This document shows, in pieces, positions 35,483 to 42,898 of a stretch of DNA of 42,898 nt. Location of the stretch: positions 1 through 42,898 of the forward strand of contig CABRZR010000018.1 in the NCBI GenBank assembly GCA_902475535.1, given 5' to 3'. The translations under genes and the position numbers were made by a program. Below the pieces are notes generated by a model. The model made no database searches, was not told where the DNA came from, and saw only the letters and a list, made by a program, of their open reading frames with translations. Source of the DNA: QAMH01 sp900556425 (GTDB lineage: Bacteria; Actinomycetota; Coriobacteriia; Coriobacteriales; QAMH01). Position 1 is the stretch's first letter; each line of letters begins with the position of its first letter.

Positions 35483-35626
35483 ACTGAAGCGGCCATCGGG
35501 CACCGCCCCTTTTTGTCATCTCGACTGAAGCGGCCATCAGGCGCCGCCTCCTTTTGTCATTCCGACCGGAGGGGCCGCGAGGCCCCGAAGTGGAGGAATC
35601 TCTCCATTTCGCTCGGGATGACAAAA
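35483..35626. repeat. Tandem and inverted GTCAT-type repeats
   Basis: Two 41-bp tandem units (35483-35523, 35524-35564) share ACTGAAGCGGCCATC and a T-run ending in GTCAT. The second leads into a large hairpin whose outer arms are TTTTGTCATTCCGA and TCGGGATGACAAAA (35553-35626), with GGGGCC/GGCCCC inside. It lies between convergent genes and may end transcripts from the left. It belongs to the same general repeat type as the array in ribF. Confidence 0.75.
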
Positions 35627-35658
35627 ACGGCGCAGGCCCAATTCTGGGTCTGCGCCGT
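35622..35658 (-). terminator. Terminator of the papain-like protease gene
   Basis: On the minus strand ACGGCGCAGACCCA and TGGGCCTGCGCCGT (35658-35627) form a 14-bp stem with one mismatch, followed by TTTTTG. It is 24 nt past the stop. Confidence 0.85.
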
Positions 35659-35681
35659 CGATTCCGGACGAAGCGTCTTTG

Positions 35682-38411
35682 TTACTTCATGCCGTACCAG
35701 CCAACGCCCTCGTATCTCCAGCCTATGCTCACGAGATAGTCGCGCTCGGCTTCGCTCGTGGTGTAGTTGTGCGACCCGGAGTTGTTGAAGGGTGCGCTCG
35801 GATCGACGTTGGGATTGAACTCGCGATGCAGGGGCACCCCTTGGGCATCGTCGGAATACCAGCCGACGCCCTCGTCATCCCAACCCACCGAAACCAGGTA
35901 GTCGCGCTCGACGGTCGAGGTCGTGTAGTGGTGATCGGTGCCAGAATACAGACGATACACGGGCGTCGTTGACTCGTCTGGCGCGATCCAGCCAATGCCC
36001 TCGTCATTCCAACCGGCCGCGACGGTCGCATCACGCTCGGCCGTGCTCGCCGTGTAGAAATGCTCGCCGGAATTCGGATTGTACAGGCGATACATGGCCG
36101 TCTGCTCGGGATCGTAGGTGCCCTCGGTACCGGCCTTGCGAGCGTTCCTGAAGTCCGTCATCGCCTTCTCGAGGTTGAAGAGCGCCTTGTCGATGTTGAG
36201 CTGCGTGGGCTTGTCGGAAGCGATCAGGTCCTCGGCCTGCTTCACCCTCGTCTCCAGCTCGGTGAAGACATCGGTCGGTACCCAGTACTTGGACGGATGC
36301 ACGTCGGAGCCGTCCTTGCTGGCAACGGCGCTGTCCATCAGGTCCTTGGCCCACTTGGCGTTGTTCTCGAGCTTCTTGAGGTCCTCGTCGGCCGCGGGAT
36401 CCTCGTAGGCATAGGCCTTGATGGGGAAGTTGTCTATCTGGGTGCCGGCAAGCGCATCGATGTCCCGTGCGTCCTTAGAGAAGTCCCTCCACGCAAGGTC
36501 GGCGCCGGGGTCTTCGTCAGGAGCGGCAAAAAGGAAGCTCTCGCCCTCGTTTACCACGCTCTTCGAGTAGAAGGCAGGCGACATGTTCTTGACCTGCTCC
36601 ACGGTTTGCTCTTCTGCGAGCTGTTTTATCTCCTCCACCTTGGCGGGATCCTCGACATAGGCGGTTGCCGCGGCCTTTGCCTCCTCGTCGCTCTTGCCAT
36701 CCTTCAACGCATCCTCATACTCGCGTTCCCAGAGCGCGTTGCTCAGGGTTTCGACCACGTTGGCAAAGATGGTGTCGTGATGCTTCTCGTAGTTCTGGTC
36801 GTAGAGTTTCTCCCACGTCTTCTTGTCAAACCCGGTGTCGAAGCTCACGTAGTAATGACCATTATCCAGGCACTTCTGGGTCAGCACCACGGAGAAGAGT
36901 TCGCCTTCGGGCAGGGAGAAGGCCTGATCGCCCAAGTCGATGGTGTGGAATCCGCCAAAATCGTACGTTGCCTTGACGGTCGCGAGCTTCTCGCCCTGAA
37001 CCGGGGTCGTCGCGTCCTTGTCGAGATGGTAGACCTCGAAGGTTGCCTCGGTGTTCGGACGCGTCGTCTCGCAGGTCAGCTTGCGCACCGTCTGGCCACC
37101 AGCAGAGGCAAAGACGTTTGCCTCTTGTATCTGGCGCGTATCGGACTGTGCCGCCGTGCTCTGTGACGGCATGTAGTCGTACTGGTAGATCGAATAGAAC
37201 TCGCGCTCGTCGACCATGGACTCTACGTCAAAGTCAAACGTCTCGGGCTTGGAGATGGTCTTGTCGTAATACGAGAGATAGAAGTAACCGCTTCCGTCTA
37301 TTCCCCAGCCACCGGGGATCTCATTGGGGAACCCGCCGTCCTTGGAGCCCCAGCTGTTCTTGACGATCCAGGCACCGTCCCCTGGAGGCTGGTGGCTGGG
37401 ATCGACCTCGCCCGTCGCGGGATCGGGGTTGCCGAAGTTCTCCTTCGAGTAGCTATCGTCCCAGCCCACGATGGTCACAGCATGGGTGATGGGAACCTTG
37501 TCGTAGGTGTAGTGCGCCCAGGTCTGCGGGTTCATGTACCCCGTGCTGGTGATCTGGTCAGGGCGGGACTGATCGGCCATGAAGGCGATGGCAACGCCAC
37601 GGCCGGCTTGCAACTGCTCCTTGATCGCGGTGTTTGCCGCGGCCAGGACCTCCTGGCCGCCCTTGATAAAGGTGCCGTCCGACTCGTAGCAATCACCCGG
37701 GGAGGGGAGCTGGGTAGACTCCTGCAGCTCGACGCCCTGGTAGAAGCGCTTGCTCTCGTCCACCGACCAGTCGTCATCGGCACTGTAATAGATGCCATCG
37801 GCATCGGGATCTACCTTGCCCTCCTTGCCCCGGTAGGGCACATCCTCTTCGGGAACGGGACCAATGCCGGAGGAGAACAGGGAGGTGCCGTAAATCATCA
37901 TGCCGCCCGATGCGAAGGGAGCGTTCACGCCCTCCCTGGTGCTTATCATGCCCTCGCCGCCCTGGTTCGAGTCATCGTCCTCGGGCAGTGGCTGATAGGT
38001 GAACCAGGTGAGGTGGCGCTCAGAGAGGTCCGGCGTGATGATGTCGATGCCCTCGTCCTTGGCCTCGGAGAGGATGCTCGTCTCGGATGCCGCGGCTACG
38101 GCAAACGCCCAGCACGCGCTCCAGGGATTCTGGAGCTTGACGGGAGAAACCGCTCCCTCATCGCGCAAGTCAAACTTCGCCGGCAGGTCCGCCGTCGCCC
38201 GCAGGCTATCGGCAGAGGCCAAGGTCGTCCAGACGAAGGGATCCGATGCATTGGACTCGGCAACGGATTGCGCGATGGTACCCGTGGAGTTCGCACCCGG
38301 GGCGGCAAACGCGGCCGCCGGAACCCCGACCAGGCTAGCGGCCAGAGCAGCCGATAGAGTGACTCGTCCGAGCCAGGCACCGCGCTTCTTCATGCTTCTC
38401 GTAATTCCCAC
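35682..38411 (-). CDS. Secreted C1 papain-family protease with DUF5648 repeats
   Basis: A 909-aa exported protein. The signal peptide is MKKRGAWLGRVTLSAALAAS with cleavage after AAAFA. The papain-type domain has Gln and nucleophile Cys in LQNPWSACWAFA (Cys near residue 100), His in ITHAVTIVGWDDS and Asn in WIVKNSWGSKDGG. A beta-rich lectin-like region follows, then a helical segment with coiled-coil character (residues ~560-740). The last ~140 residues are three DUF5648-type repeats (YRLYNPNSGEHFYTAS, HHYTTSTVERDYLVSVGW, HNYTTSEAERDYLVSIGW). No LPXTG or membrane tail is seen. The GTG at 38411 has AAAGGAAG 7 nt upstream; ATG 38393 is the alternative. Confidence 0.87.
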   Translation of the reverse strand: MGITRSMKKRGAWLGRVTLSAALAASLVGVPAAAFAAPGANSTGTIAQSVAESNASDPFVWTTLASADSLRATADLPAKFDLRDEGAVSPVKLQNPWSACWAFAVAAASETSILSEAKDEGIDIITPDLSERHLTWFTYQPLPEDDDSNQGGEGMISTREGVNAPFASGGMMIYGTSLFSSGIGPVPEEDVPYRGKEGKVDPDADGIYYSADDDWSVDESKRFYQGVELQESTQLPSPGDCYESDGTFIKGGQEVLAAANTAIKEQLQAGRGVAIAFMADQSRPDQITSTGYMNPQTWAHYTYDKVPITHAVTIVGWDDSYSKENFGNPDPATGEVDPSHQPPGDGAWIVKNSWGSKDGGFPNEIPGGWGIDGSGYFYLSYYDKTISKPETFDFDVESMVDEREFYSIYQYDYMPSQSTAAQSDTRQIQEANVFASAGGQTVRKLTCETTRPNTEATFEVYHLDKDATTPVQGEKLATVKATYDFGGFHTIDLGDQAFSLPEGELFSVVLTQKCLDNGHYYVSFDTGFDKKTWEKLYDQNYEKHHDTIFANVVETLSNALWEREYEDALKDGKSDEEAKAAATAYVEDPAKVEEIKQLAEEQTVEQVKNMSPAFYSKSVVNEGESFLFAAPDEDPGADLAWRDFSKDARDIDALAGTQIDNFPIKAYAYEDPAADEDLKKLENNAKWAKDLMDSAVASKDGSDVHPSKYWVPTDVFTELETRVKQAEDLIASDKPTQLNIDKALFNLEKAMTDFRNARKAGTEGTYDPEQTAMYRLYNPNSGEHFYTASTAERDATVAAGWNDEGIGWIAPDESTTPVYRLYSGTDHHYTTSTVERDYLVSVGWDDEGVGWYSDDAQGVPLHREFNPNVDPSAPFNNSGSHNYTTSEAERDYLVSIGWRYEGVGWYGMK

Positions 38412-38845
38412 GGCAACACTTCCTTTCCATAGAAAGACACCGTCACGTGGAGGAAATTCCTCCATATAGTCATGACGCCATGATACCAAGGGGCCCGCCG
38501 CTCCCCCGACAACAACCCGGTATCAAGATGATGAGAGGGGCGGTAAGGCTCCACGGGAGACCGTCCCCTAAAAGGCGGAAAGCTCACCTATCGTCCGCAC
38601 GCAGACGACAGATGAGCTTCCTATAGCAGATGCCCCAGAGACATCCGAACCAAACGTTGCAGCGTCTTGGTCTAGCTGTAACGACGGCCGTAGGCTACGA
38701 CGCCGGAGCTTCTCCTGTTAAAGATCCAGTGCCGACGGATATAGATTGCGTTTTCTTCACGATTGAACAGCCTGGAAATCCACATTTAAACCACCCTTGT
38801 ACTGCTATCCGTTCCCGCCTTGTATTTCCCGATGAAACCGATTCC
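38412..38845. other. Intergenic stretch without a supported gene
   Basis: A GGAGGAAATTCCTCC palindrome (38449-38463) lies in the probable leader of the protease gene. The remaining ~380 bp downstream of the RelB-like antitoxin were read on the minus strand for a RelE/YafQ-type toxin; none is seen, only interrupted frames. Confidence 0.5.
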
Positions 38846-39046
38846 CTAGCACGCCTCTTCCCGCTTGTCCTCGTCCTCCGACTGCGTGTCGGGAACGACG
38901 AGGTCAAACGGAATACGGTTTTGGGCAACAAGTTGCTTCGTTGCCATGACGACGTAGGTGTTGAAGTTCAGTCCAAGCGCGTCGAGCTTTGCGCTGGCTT
39001 CCTTCTTCAGATCGTCGTCCATGCGTATGGTCGTCGACTTCATCAT
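38846..39046 (-). CDS. Orphan RelB/DinJ-type antitoxin
   Basis: A 66-aa ribbon-helix-helix protein: MMKSTTIRMDDDLKKEASAK, then LDALGLNFNTYVVMATKQLV, the usual DinJ/RelB opening, and an acidic tail (DTQSEDEDKREEAC). A good minus-strand promoter lies at 39111-39139. No toxin gene follows within 400 bp, so either the toxin was lost or the antitoxin acts on a distant partner. Confidence 0.8.
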   Translation of the reverse strand: MMKSTTIRMDDDLKKEASAKLDALGLNFNTYVVMATKQLVAQNRIPFDLVVPDTQSEDEDKREEAC

Positions 39047-39110
39047 TGTTCTTGCCTTTGGCTACGTTTATGTAATATGTATATCTATTAGTAGTGCATT
39101 AGGCGTGCAT

Positions 39111-39139
39111 AGTATATCTCATATATTTCTATTTGACAT
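39111..39139 (-). promoter_or_regulatory. Promoter of the orphan antitoxin
   Basis: Minus-strand ATGTCA (39139-39134) and TATACT (39116-39111) are separated by exactly 17 bp, in an A+T-rich stretch about 65 bp before the antitoxin start. Confidence 0.6.
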
Positions 39140-39160
39140 AATTTTTTGGGCAGAAAATCC

Positions 39161-39220
39161 AGAAAAAAGAGCGGCCGCCCCCTCAACGGAGTCGGCCGAG
39201 CCTTCTGCGGTATGTCTGAT
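39161..39220 (-). terminator. Possible terminator of the TorD-like gene
   Basis: On the minus strand GGCCG and CGGCC within a G+C-rich stretch are followed by TTTTTT (39172-39167 region). The stem is short and the assignment is tentative. Confidence 0.35.
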
Positions 39221-39243
39221 GTATGTCTTTTTAGACTTCTTGC

Positions 39244-39861
39244 CTAGTTATCCTCGAACGCATCCAGGTCCCATTGGAGCCACGCCTGCGCAAGCTCCAC
39301 GATGGCGCGATAGAAACCCGATCCGTCCTGTTCGGCTTGCTCGTTGTCGAGCATGCGCTGCAAAAGGGCAAGAGGGTGCTCTTCGAAGAAGGCCGCCAGC
39401 GTCTTGAGCTGCTCGTCGCTTGGCTGCTGCAGGTAGTCGAGCGGCACGAGCATGAAGAGCTCGTTGGCGATATGGTCATCCGGCAAGAAGCGCTGGATGC
39501 TTGTTTCGACACCCAGCTCATGGGCCACGTCATAAATGGCTCCCCCATCAAGCCCATATGCGCTCTCGAGCGGAGGCATGGGTGCATCTGGCAGCAGGAA
39601 AGCCTGGGCATACTCGGCATCCATCGACATCTTGCGATGATCCTCGGGAATGTCAGCCAACTTGGCGACCGCTGCCTCAATATGATCGAGGGCGTCGTGG
39701 GTGCGCTCGTTTTCGAGGCTCTCCCGCAGGCCAGCCCAAAACGCCGGGTCGCTCACATTGTAGAGCAGGGTCTCGTCGAGCGGATAGCCGAGAATGTTGC
39801 CGAGAAACTGGTACACGGGCATGCTGCCCTGCCCGTCGTGGTCATGATCGTGATCGTGCAT
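39244..39861 (-). CDS. TorD/DmsD-family molybdoenzyme chaperone
   Basis: A cytoplasmic helical chaperone (205 aa) of the kind that escorts Tat-exported molybdopterin enzymes. It has the early QFLGNILGYPLDETLLYNV, the AEYAQAFLLPDAPMPPLESA segment, in which TorD proteins keep a YxxxF..P....P..S pattern, and a helical C-terminus. The N-terminus is a His/Asp run (MHDHDHDHDGQG) that could bind metal. The ATG at 39861 has AAAGGAG 5 nt upstream. No Tat molybdoenzyme is adjacent, and the island enzyme at 24-27 kb lacks a Tat signal, so its client is probably elsewhere. Confidence 0.83.
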   Translation of the reverse strand: MHDHDHDHDGQGSMPVYQFLGNILGYPLDETLLYNVSDPAFWAGLRESLENERTHDALDHIEAAVAKLADIPEDHRKMSMDAEYAQAFLLPDAPMPPLESAYGLDGGAIYDVAHELGVETSIQRFLPDDHIANELFMLVPLDYLQQPSDEQLKTLAAFFEEHPLALLQRMLDNEQAEQDGSGFYRAIVELAQAWLQWDLDAFEDN

Positions 39862-39874
39862 GCCGTCTCCTTTC

Positions 39875-39913
39875 AAACCAGACAATAATCGCCGGGGCAG
39901 TTTTGTCTGGTTT
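39875..39913. repeat. 11-bp perfect inverted repeat with GCCGGGGC loop
   Basis: AAACCAGACAA (39875-39885) and TTGTCTGGTTT (39903-39913) pair perfectly around a 17-nt loop containing GCCGGGGC, the same loop core as at 11998-12036. It lies between the divergent TorD-like and thioesterase genes. Confidence 0.85.
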
Positions 39914-39938
39914 CGCAGGTCAAAGTGTCTTCCGCGAG

Positions 39939-39944
39939 TATAAT
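39939..39944 (+). promoter_or_regulatory. -10 box of the thioesterase gene
   Basis: A perfect TATAAT lies 31 bp upstream of the chosen ATG 39975. The -35 region at 16-18 bp spacing is weak. The inverted repeat at 39875-39913 is just upstream. Confidence 0.5.
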
Positions 39945-39974
39945 GGCTGGCACTACCGAATGACGGGACAGCGA

Positions 39975-40712
39975 ATGATTGACACCGAACTGATAGTGGA
40001 CCTCAAAGTGACCGTTCCCTTGCGTGTCACCGACTTTGATCGCTACGGGCGCCTCAAGCCCTCGGCCGTCCTGGCACTCTTCCAGGAAGCGGCAACCGTG
40101 CAGGCAAACGTCATGGACATCGGCCATGACGCCATGGAGCGTCGCGGCGTATTCTGGGCGGTCATTCGTACCTATTACGAAGTCATTCGTCAGCCGGAAC
40201 TCTACACGAGCGTGCAAATTCGCACCTGGCCCCACTCGCCCTCGCGATTCTCGTTCCAGCGCGATTACATCATGAGTTCGCTCGATGGCGAGGTACTCGT
40301 ACGAGGTACTTCCGAGTGGGTGCTCATGAGCCCGGAAACGCGCCAGTTCGTGAGCCTCGCCGGGGTGTACGAGCCACCCGAGAACCTGATCGAAGAGCGT
40401 AACTTCGAGAAGAAGCAGCGCAAGATCCGTGACTTCGACACGAGTGATGCCGTGCCGTACGTGGTCGTTCCGCCCTATACGGCAGCCGACATCAATGGCC
40501 ATGTCAACAACAGCGTCTACGCCGACTATCCCTTTGACGCCATCAACCCGAGTTCAGAACACAGCGTCAAGAGCTTCCAGATCGACTTCAGGCACGAAGC
40601 GCGCACGGGCGATCCGCTCGCTATCTACACCAAGCGCGATGATGGCATGATCTTCACCAAGGGCGTCGATGCGAAGGGCGAGATCGTCTTTGCCGCACGG
40701 ACGGAATTCTAG
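39975..40712 (+). CDS. Acyl-ACP thioesterase (double hotdog)
   Basis: Releases fatty acids from acyl carrier protein (245 aa). It has two hotdog repeats: the first with FDRYGRLKPSAVLALFQEAA and a conserved RTWPHSPSRFSFQRDY, the second with DINGHVNNSVYADYPFDAI, where the N-x-H-x-N-N motif carries active-site residues. Length fits the bacterial PF01643 type. The open frame extends far upstream across the TorD-like gene; ATG 39975 (MIDTELIVDL) or ATG 39960 (MTGQRM) are the realistic starts. Its TAG stop overlaps the convergent rnhA stop. Confidence 0.88.
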   Translation: MIDTELIVDLKVTVPLRVTDFDRYGRLKPSAVLALFQEAATVQANVMDIGHDAMERRGVFWAVIRTYYEVIRQPELYTSVQIRTWPHSPSRFSFQRDYIMSSLDGEVLVRGTSEWVLMSPETRQFVSLAGVYEPPENLIEERNFEKKQRKIRDFDTSDAVPYVVVPPYTAADINGHVNNSVYADYPFDAINPSSEHSVKSFQIDFRHEARTGDPLAIYTKRDDGMIFTKGVDAKGEIVFAARTEF

Positions 40713-41170
40713 GCCCCGGCCTGCGTCAGCTCGTCCATCGCGCGGTTGGCCAGCTCGTCGGCCCTGATGTTGCCCGCGTTATCCGCATGACCCTTGACCT
40801 TGTGAAAGCGTATATCGGCAAAGCGATCGCGCTCCTCGTCAAGCGCAATCCACAGCTCCTTGTTCGCAACGGGTTGCTTTTTTGAGTTGACCCACCCCTT
40901 GCGTCTCCATCCCTCGATCCACGAGGTGATGCCGCCGAGCACATAGGCGCTATCGAGGTACACGTCAGTCGGAACCGTCTTGTTCTTGATAGCGCGCAGA
41001 CCCTCGATGGCGGCCGTCAGCTCCATCTTGTTGTTGGTGGTGTCGCGCTCGCCTCCGTAGAGCTCCTTCTCGTGCTCTCCCCAGACGAGGTAGACGCCCC
41101 AGCCGCCCACATTGCTATCGCTCTGATTGCCACGGCAACCGCCATCGCAGTAGATTTCCAGTCTTGTCAT
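40709..41170 (-). CDS. rnhA: Ribonuclease HI
   Basis: Degrades RNA in RNA-DNA hybrids (153 aa). The four catalytic acids are visible: Asp in IYCDGGCRGN, Glu in NNKMELTAAIEGL, Asp in DVYLDSAYV and Asp in GNIRADELANRAM. The basic handle HKVKGHADNAGN is also present. The ATG at 41170 lies 6 nt after the aminotransferase stop on the same strand, so they share a transcript. The stop falls in a CTAG shared with the convergent thioesterase stop. Confidence 0.96.
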   Translation of the reverse strand: MTRLEIYCDGGCRGNQSDSNVGGWGVYLVWGEHEKELYGGERDTTNNKMELTAAIEGLRAIKNKTVPTDVYLDSAYVLGGITSWIEGWRRKGWVNSKKQPVANKELWIALDEERDRFADIRFHKVKGHADNAGNIRADELANRAMDELTQAGA

Positions 41171-41176
41171 GGCCGC

Positions 41177-42679
41177 CTACTGACGGTAGTAGGTCAGGAA
41201 GTCTTCGATTGCGTCCATCGCCTCGCCGAGCGTGCGACGGCGTGGCAGGTAGACAATGCGGAAGTGGTCGGTGTCAGTGCAGTTGAAGCCGCTTCCCTGG
41301 ACGATGAGCACCTTCTTGTCCTTGAGCAAGTCAAGCGCGAATCGCTCGTCATCGGTGATGTTGAAGCGTTTCTTGTCGAGCTTGGGGAAGATGTAGAACG
41401 CAGCCTTGGGCTTCACGACGCTCACGCCGGGCATCTCGCACAGGCGCTCGTAGACGAAGTTGCGCTGCTCGTATATGCGGCCACCGGGGACCACGTAGTT
41501 GCGCACGCTCTGATGTCCCCACAGCGCCGTCTGCACGATGGACTGCGCCGGCACATTGGAGCACAGGCGCATGTTCGTGAGCATGTTGAGGCCCTCGATG
41601 TAATCCCGGGCAATGCGCTTGTTGCCGGAAAGTGCCATCCATCCGATGCGATAGCCCGCGATCATGTGTGACTTCGAGAGGCCCGAGAAGGTGACGCAGA
41701 ACAAATCCGGGGCAAGCGACGCGATGGAGACATGCTCCCCCTCGCCTTCCATGACGAGACGGTCGTAAATCTCGTCCGAGAAAATCATGAGCTGATGCTC
41801 GCGGGCGATGTCGACAATTTCCTGCAGCACCTCGCGCGGGTACAGCGCACCTGTGGGATTGTTGGGATTGATGATGACAATGGCCTTGGTACGCGGCGTG
41901 ATCTTGGAGCGGATGTCATCAAGATCGGGATACCACTCCGCCTCCTCATCGCAGACGTAATGCACGGGATGACCTCCCGCGAGCGTGGCACAGGCCGTCC
42001 ACAGCGGGTAATCGGGCATGGGCAGAAGAATCTCGTCGCCATCGTCGAGCAGGGCCGACATGCAGATGTTGATGAGCTCAGAGACGCCATTGCCCGTATA
42101 GATGTCCTCCATCTGCACGTTGGGCAGCCCTTTGAGCTGGTAGTACTGCATGATGGCCTTACGGGCAGACCATAGGCCCTTCGAATCCGAATATCCCTCG
42201 CAATCCGCAAGCTGCAGCGACATGTCGTGCACGACCTCATCGACCGCGCGAAAGCCGAAGGGCGCCGGATTGCCGATGTTGAGCTTGAGCACGTGCATGC
42301 CCGCCTGCTCCATGCGGTTTGCCTCGTCGAGCACCGGGCCACGCACGTCGTAGAGAACGTTATCGAGCTTCGTGGACTTCTTGAACTGACGCAAGGGTGC
42401 CGGTTCTTCCTCTATTGCCCGTCCATCCACGTGTGGATGCTGCGGCTCCTCGCTTGCCTGCTGGCCCGGATTGAGCCAGTCCGCTGCGACATCGAGTGCC
42501 TGGGCAAGAAAGTTCAACGTTGATTTGCGCGGCATGGTCTTGCCGCTCACGTATTGGCTCAGTTGGCTCTTACCTAGCTTGACGCCCTGGATTTCGGCCT
42601 GTCGCAGCAAGTCGACCTGCTTGAGGCCGCTCGCCTTCATCGCTTCTCTGAGTCGTTCGGCAAAAACAGATGAGTTCAT
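41177..42679 (-). CDS. XRE-HTH / class I aminotransferase fusion
   Basis: A 500-aa fusion. The first ~70 residues are a Cro/XRE-type DNA-binding domain (RLREAMKASGLKQVDLLRQA and GKSQLSQYVSGKTMPRKSTL). A Pro/Glu linker leads to a PLP-dependent fold-type I aminotransferase close to alanine aminotransferase AlaA: NIGNPAPFGF, GYSDSKGLWSARKAI, INPNNPTGALYP, the Schiff-base Lys336 in FSGLSKSHMIAGYRIGW, and FRIVYLPRR. It may make alanine or glutamate from pyruvate or 2-oxoglutarate and regulate transcription. This differs from MocR regulators, which use a GntR-type domain. ATG 42679 has GGAG 6 nt upstream; ATG 42691 is the alternative. Four phased repeats overlie the start. Confidence 0.9.
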   Translation of the reverse strand: MNSSVFAERLREAMKASGLKQVDLLRQAEIQGVKLGKSQLSQYVSGKTMPRKSTLNFLAQALDVAADWLNPGQQASEEPQHPHVDGRAIEEEPAPLRQFKKSTKLDNVLYDVRGPVLDEANRMEQAGMHVLKLNIGNPAPFGFRAVDEVVHDMSLQLADCEGYSDSKGLWSARKAIMQYYQLKGLPNVQMEDIYTGNGVSELINICMSALLDDGDEILLPMPDYPLWTACATLAGGHPVHYVCDEEAEWYPDLDDIRSKITPRTKAIVIINPNNPTGALYPREVLQEIVDIAREHQLMIFSDEIYDRLVMEGEGEHVSIASLAPDLFCVTFSGLSKSHMIAGYRIGWMALSGNKRIARDYIEGLNMLTNMRLCSNVPAQSIVQTALWGHQSVRNYVVPGGRIYEQRNFVYERLCEMPGVSVVKPKAAFYIFPKLDKKRFNITDDERFALDLLKDKKVLIVQGSGFNCTDTDHFRIVYLPRRRTLGEAMDAIEDFLTYYRQ

Positions 42680-42763
42680 TTTCTGCTCCATAAGTTCAAT
42701 TTACTGGTCACGAAGTTCATTTTTAGCAGAATAGCATAACGAGCCAGCCAAGAGGTTCAATTT
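42674..42763. promoter_or_regulatory. Four phased GTTCAWTTT repeats
   Basis: GTTCATTTT at 42674, GTTCAATTT at 42694, GTTCATTTT at 42715 and GTTCAATTT at 42755 are direct repeats with steps of 20, 21 and 40 bp, so all face about the same side of the helix. The first contains the start codon. They are likely autoregulatory sites for the HTH domain encoded here. Confidence 0.7.
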
Positions 42764-42769
42764 CGAAAA

Positions 42770-42798
42770 TGGGACAAATGGACAGGACATTTGTCCCA
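42770..42798. repeat. GGGACA/TGTCCC inverted repeat
   Basis: TGGGACAAATG (42770-42780) and CATTTGTCCCA (42788-42798) are perfect 11-bp arms around a 7-nt loop. It is of the same general type as the repeats at 12413 and 11998. The last 100 bp of the window contain a weak GCGGGCTG/CAGCCCGC pair and no gene. Confidence 0.85.
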
Positions 42799-42898
42799 CA
42801 TTTCCCCCATCCGTGTGGGCGGGCTGCTCCGCTCCGACGGTCGCTTCCCGACAGCCCGCTTCGCGGTCTTTACGGCGCGCTCCCTTGGACCTCCGCTT

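Noticed and set aside
36060..37166. Plus-strand frames opposite the papain-like protease
   Set aside because: They are antisense to a protein with signal peptide, catalytic motifs and repeats.
39244..39861. TorD-like gene as maturation factor of the island molybdoenzyme
   Set aside because: That enzyme has no Tat signal and lies 12 kb away outside this transcription unit, so a link is unsupported.
39501..39974. N-terminal extension of the thioesterase frame
   Set aside because: It lies antisense to the TorD-like gene, and the thioesterase fold starts only at about 39975.

Overview
The window looks like a chromosome segment from a high-G+C anaerobic actinobacterium, most likely class Coriobacteriia (Eggerthellaceae-like). 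This is inferred from gene content and protein style: a rimP-nusA-rnpM-infB-rbfA-nrnA-truB-ribF-dnaG-rpoD run, a single-chain PurL, a TorD-type chaperone, and a cytoplasmic molybdoenzyme operon with MFS transporters and a LysR regulator. The species cannot be named from the sequence alone.

Layout. 0-12 kb, all minus strand: one long information-processing operon read from a good sigma70 promoter near 11.99 kb down to a CAT-anticodon tRNA and a terminator near 0.07 kb. Adjacent stops and starts overlap or nearly touch, so most genes are probably translationally coupled. The 5' end of ribF is interrupted by an in-frame array of intergenic-type repeats. 12-16.5 kb: a palindrome-rich spacer, leuS, mntP and an uncharacterised TIM-barrel gene. 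16.6-20.2 kb: an AAA/DUF4143 ATPase behind three evenly spaced palindromes, an unknown protein, and an M18 aminopeptidase.

20.2-29.3 kb is the accessory heart of the window. It is flanked by a 121-bp direct repeat of the 3' end of the M18 gene (20086-20206 and 29145-29265, about 95% identical). It holds a two-subunit molybdopterin enzyme resembling pyrogallol-phloroglucinol transhydroxylase, two MFS transporters, a 52-residue small ORF, a divergent LysR regulator and an HSL-type esterase. Together these look like a regulated uptake, hydrolysis and ring-(de/trans)hydroxylation module for plant or host phenolics. A shorter third copy of the repeat end (30099-30124) lies beyond a toxin-antitoxin pair, suggesting repeated insertion at one site.

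30-43 kb: the toxin-antitoxin pair, purL, a lipoprotein and lysozyme-like pair, a secreted papain-family protease with C-terminal DUF5648 repeats, an orphan RelB-like antitoxin, a TorD-type chaperone, an acyl-ACP thioesterase, rnhA, and an XRE-HTH/aminotransferase fusion with four phased repeats over its start.

All functions are read from sequence motifs and remembered family features. No database search was possible.
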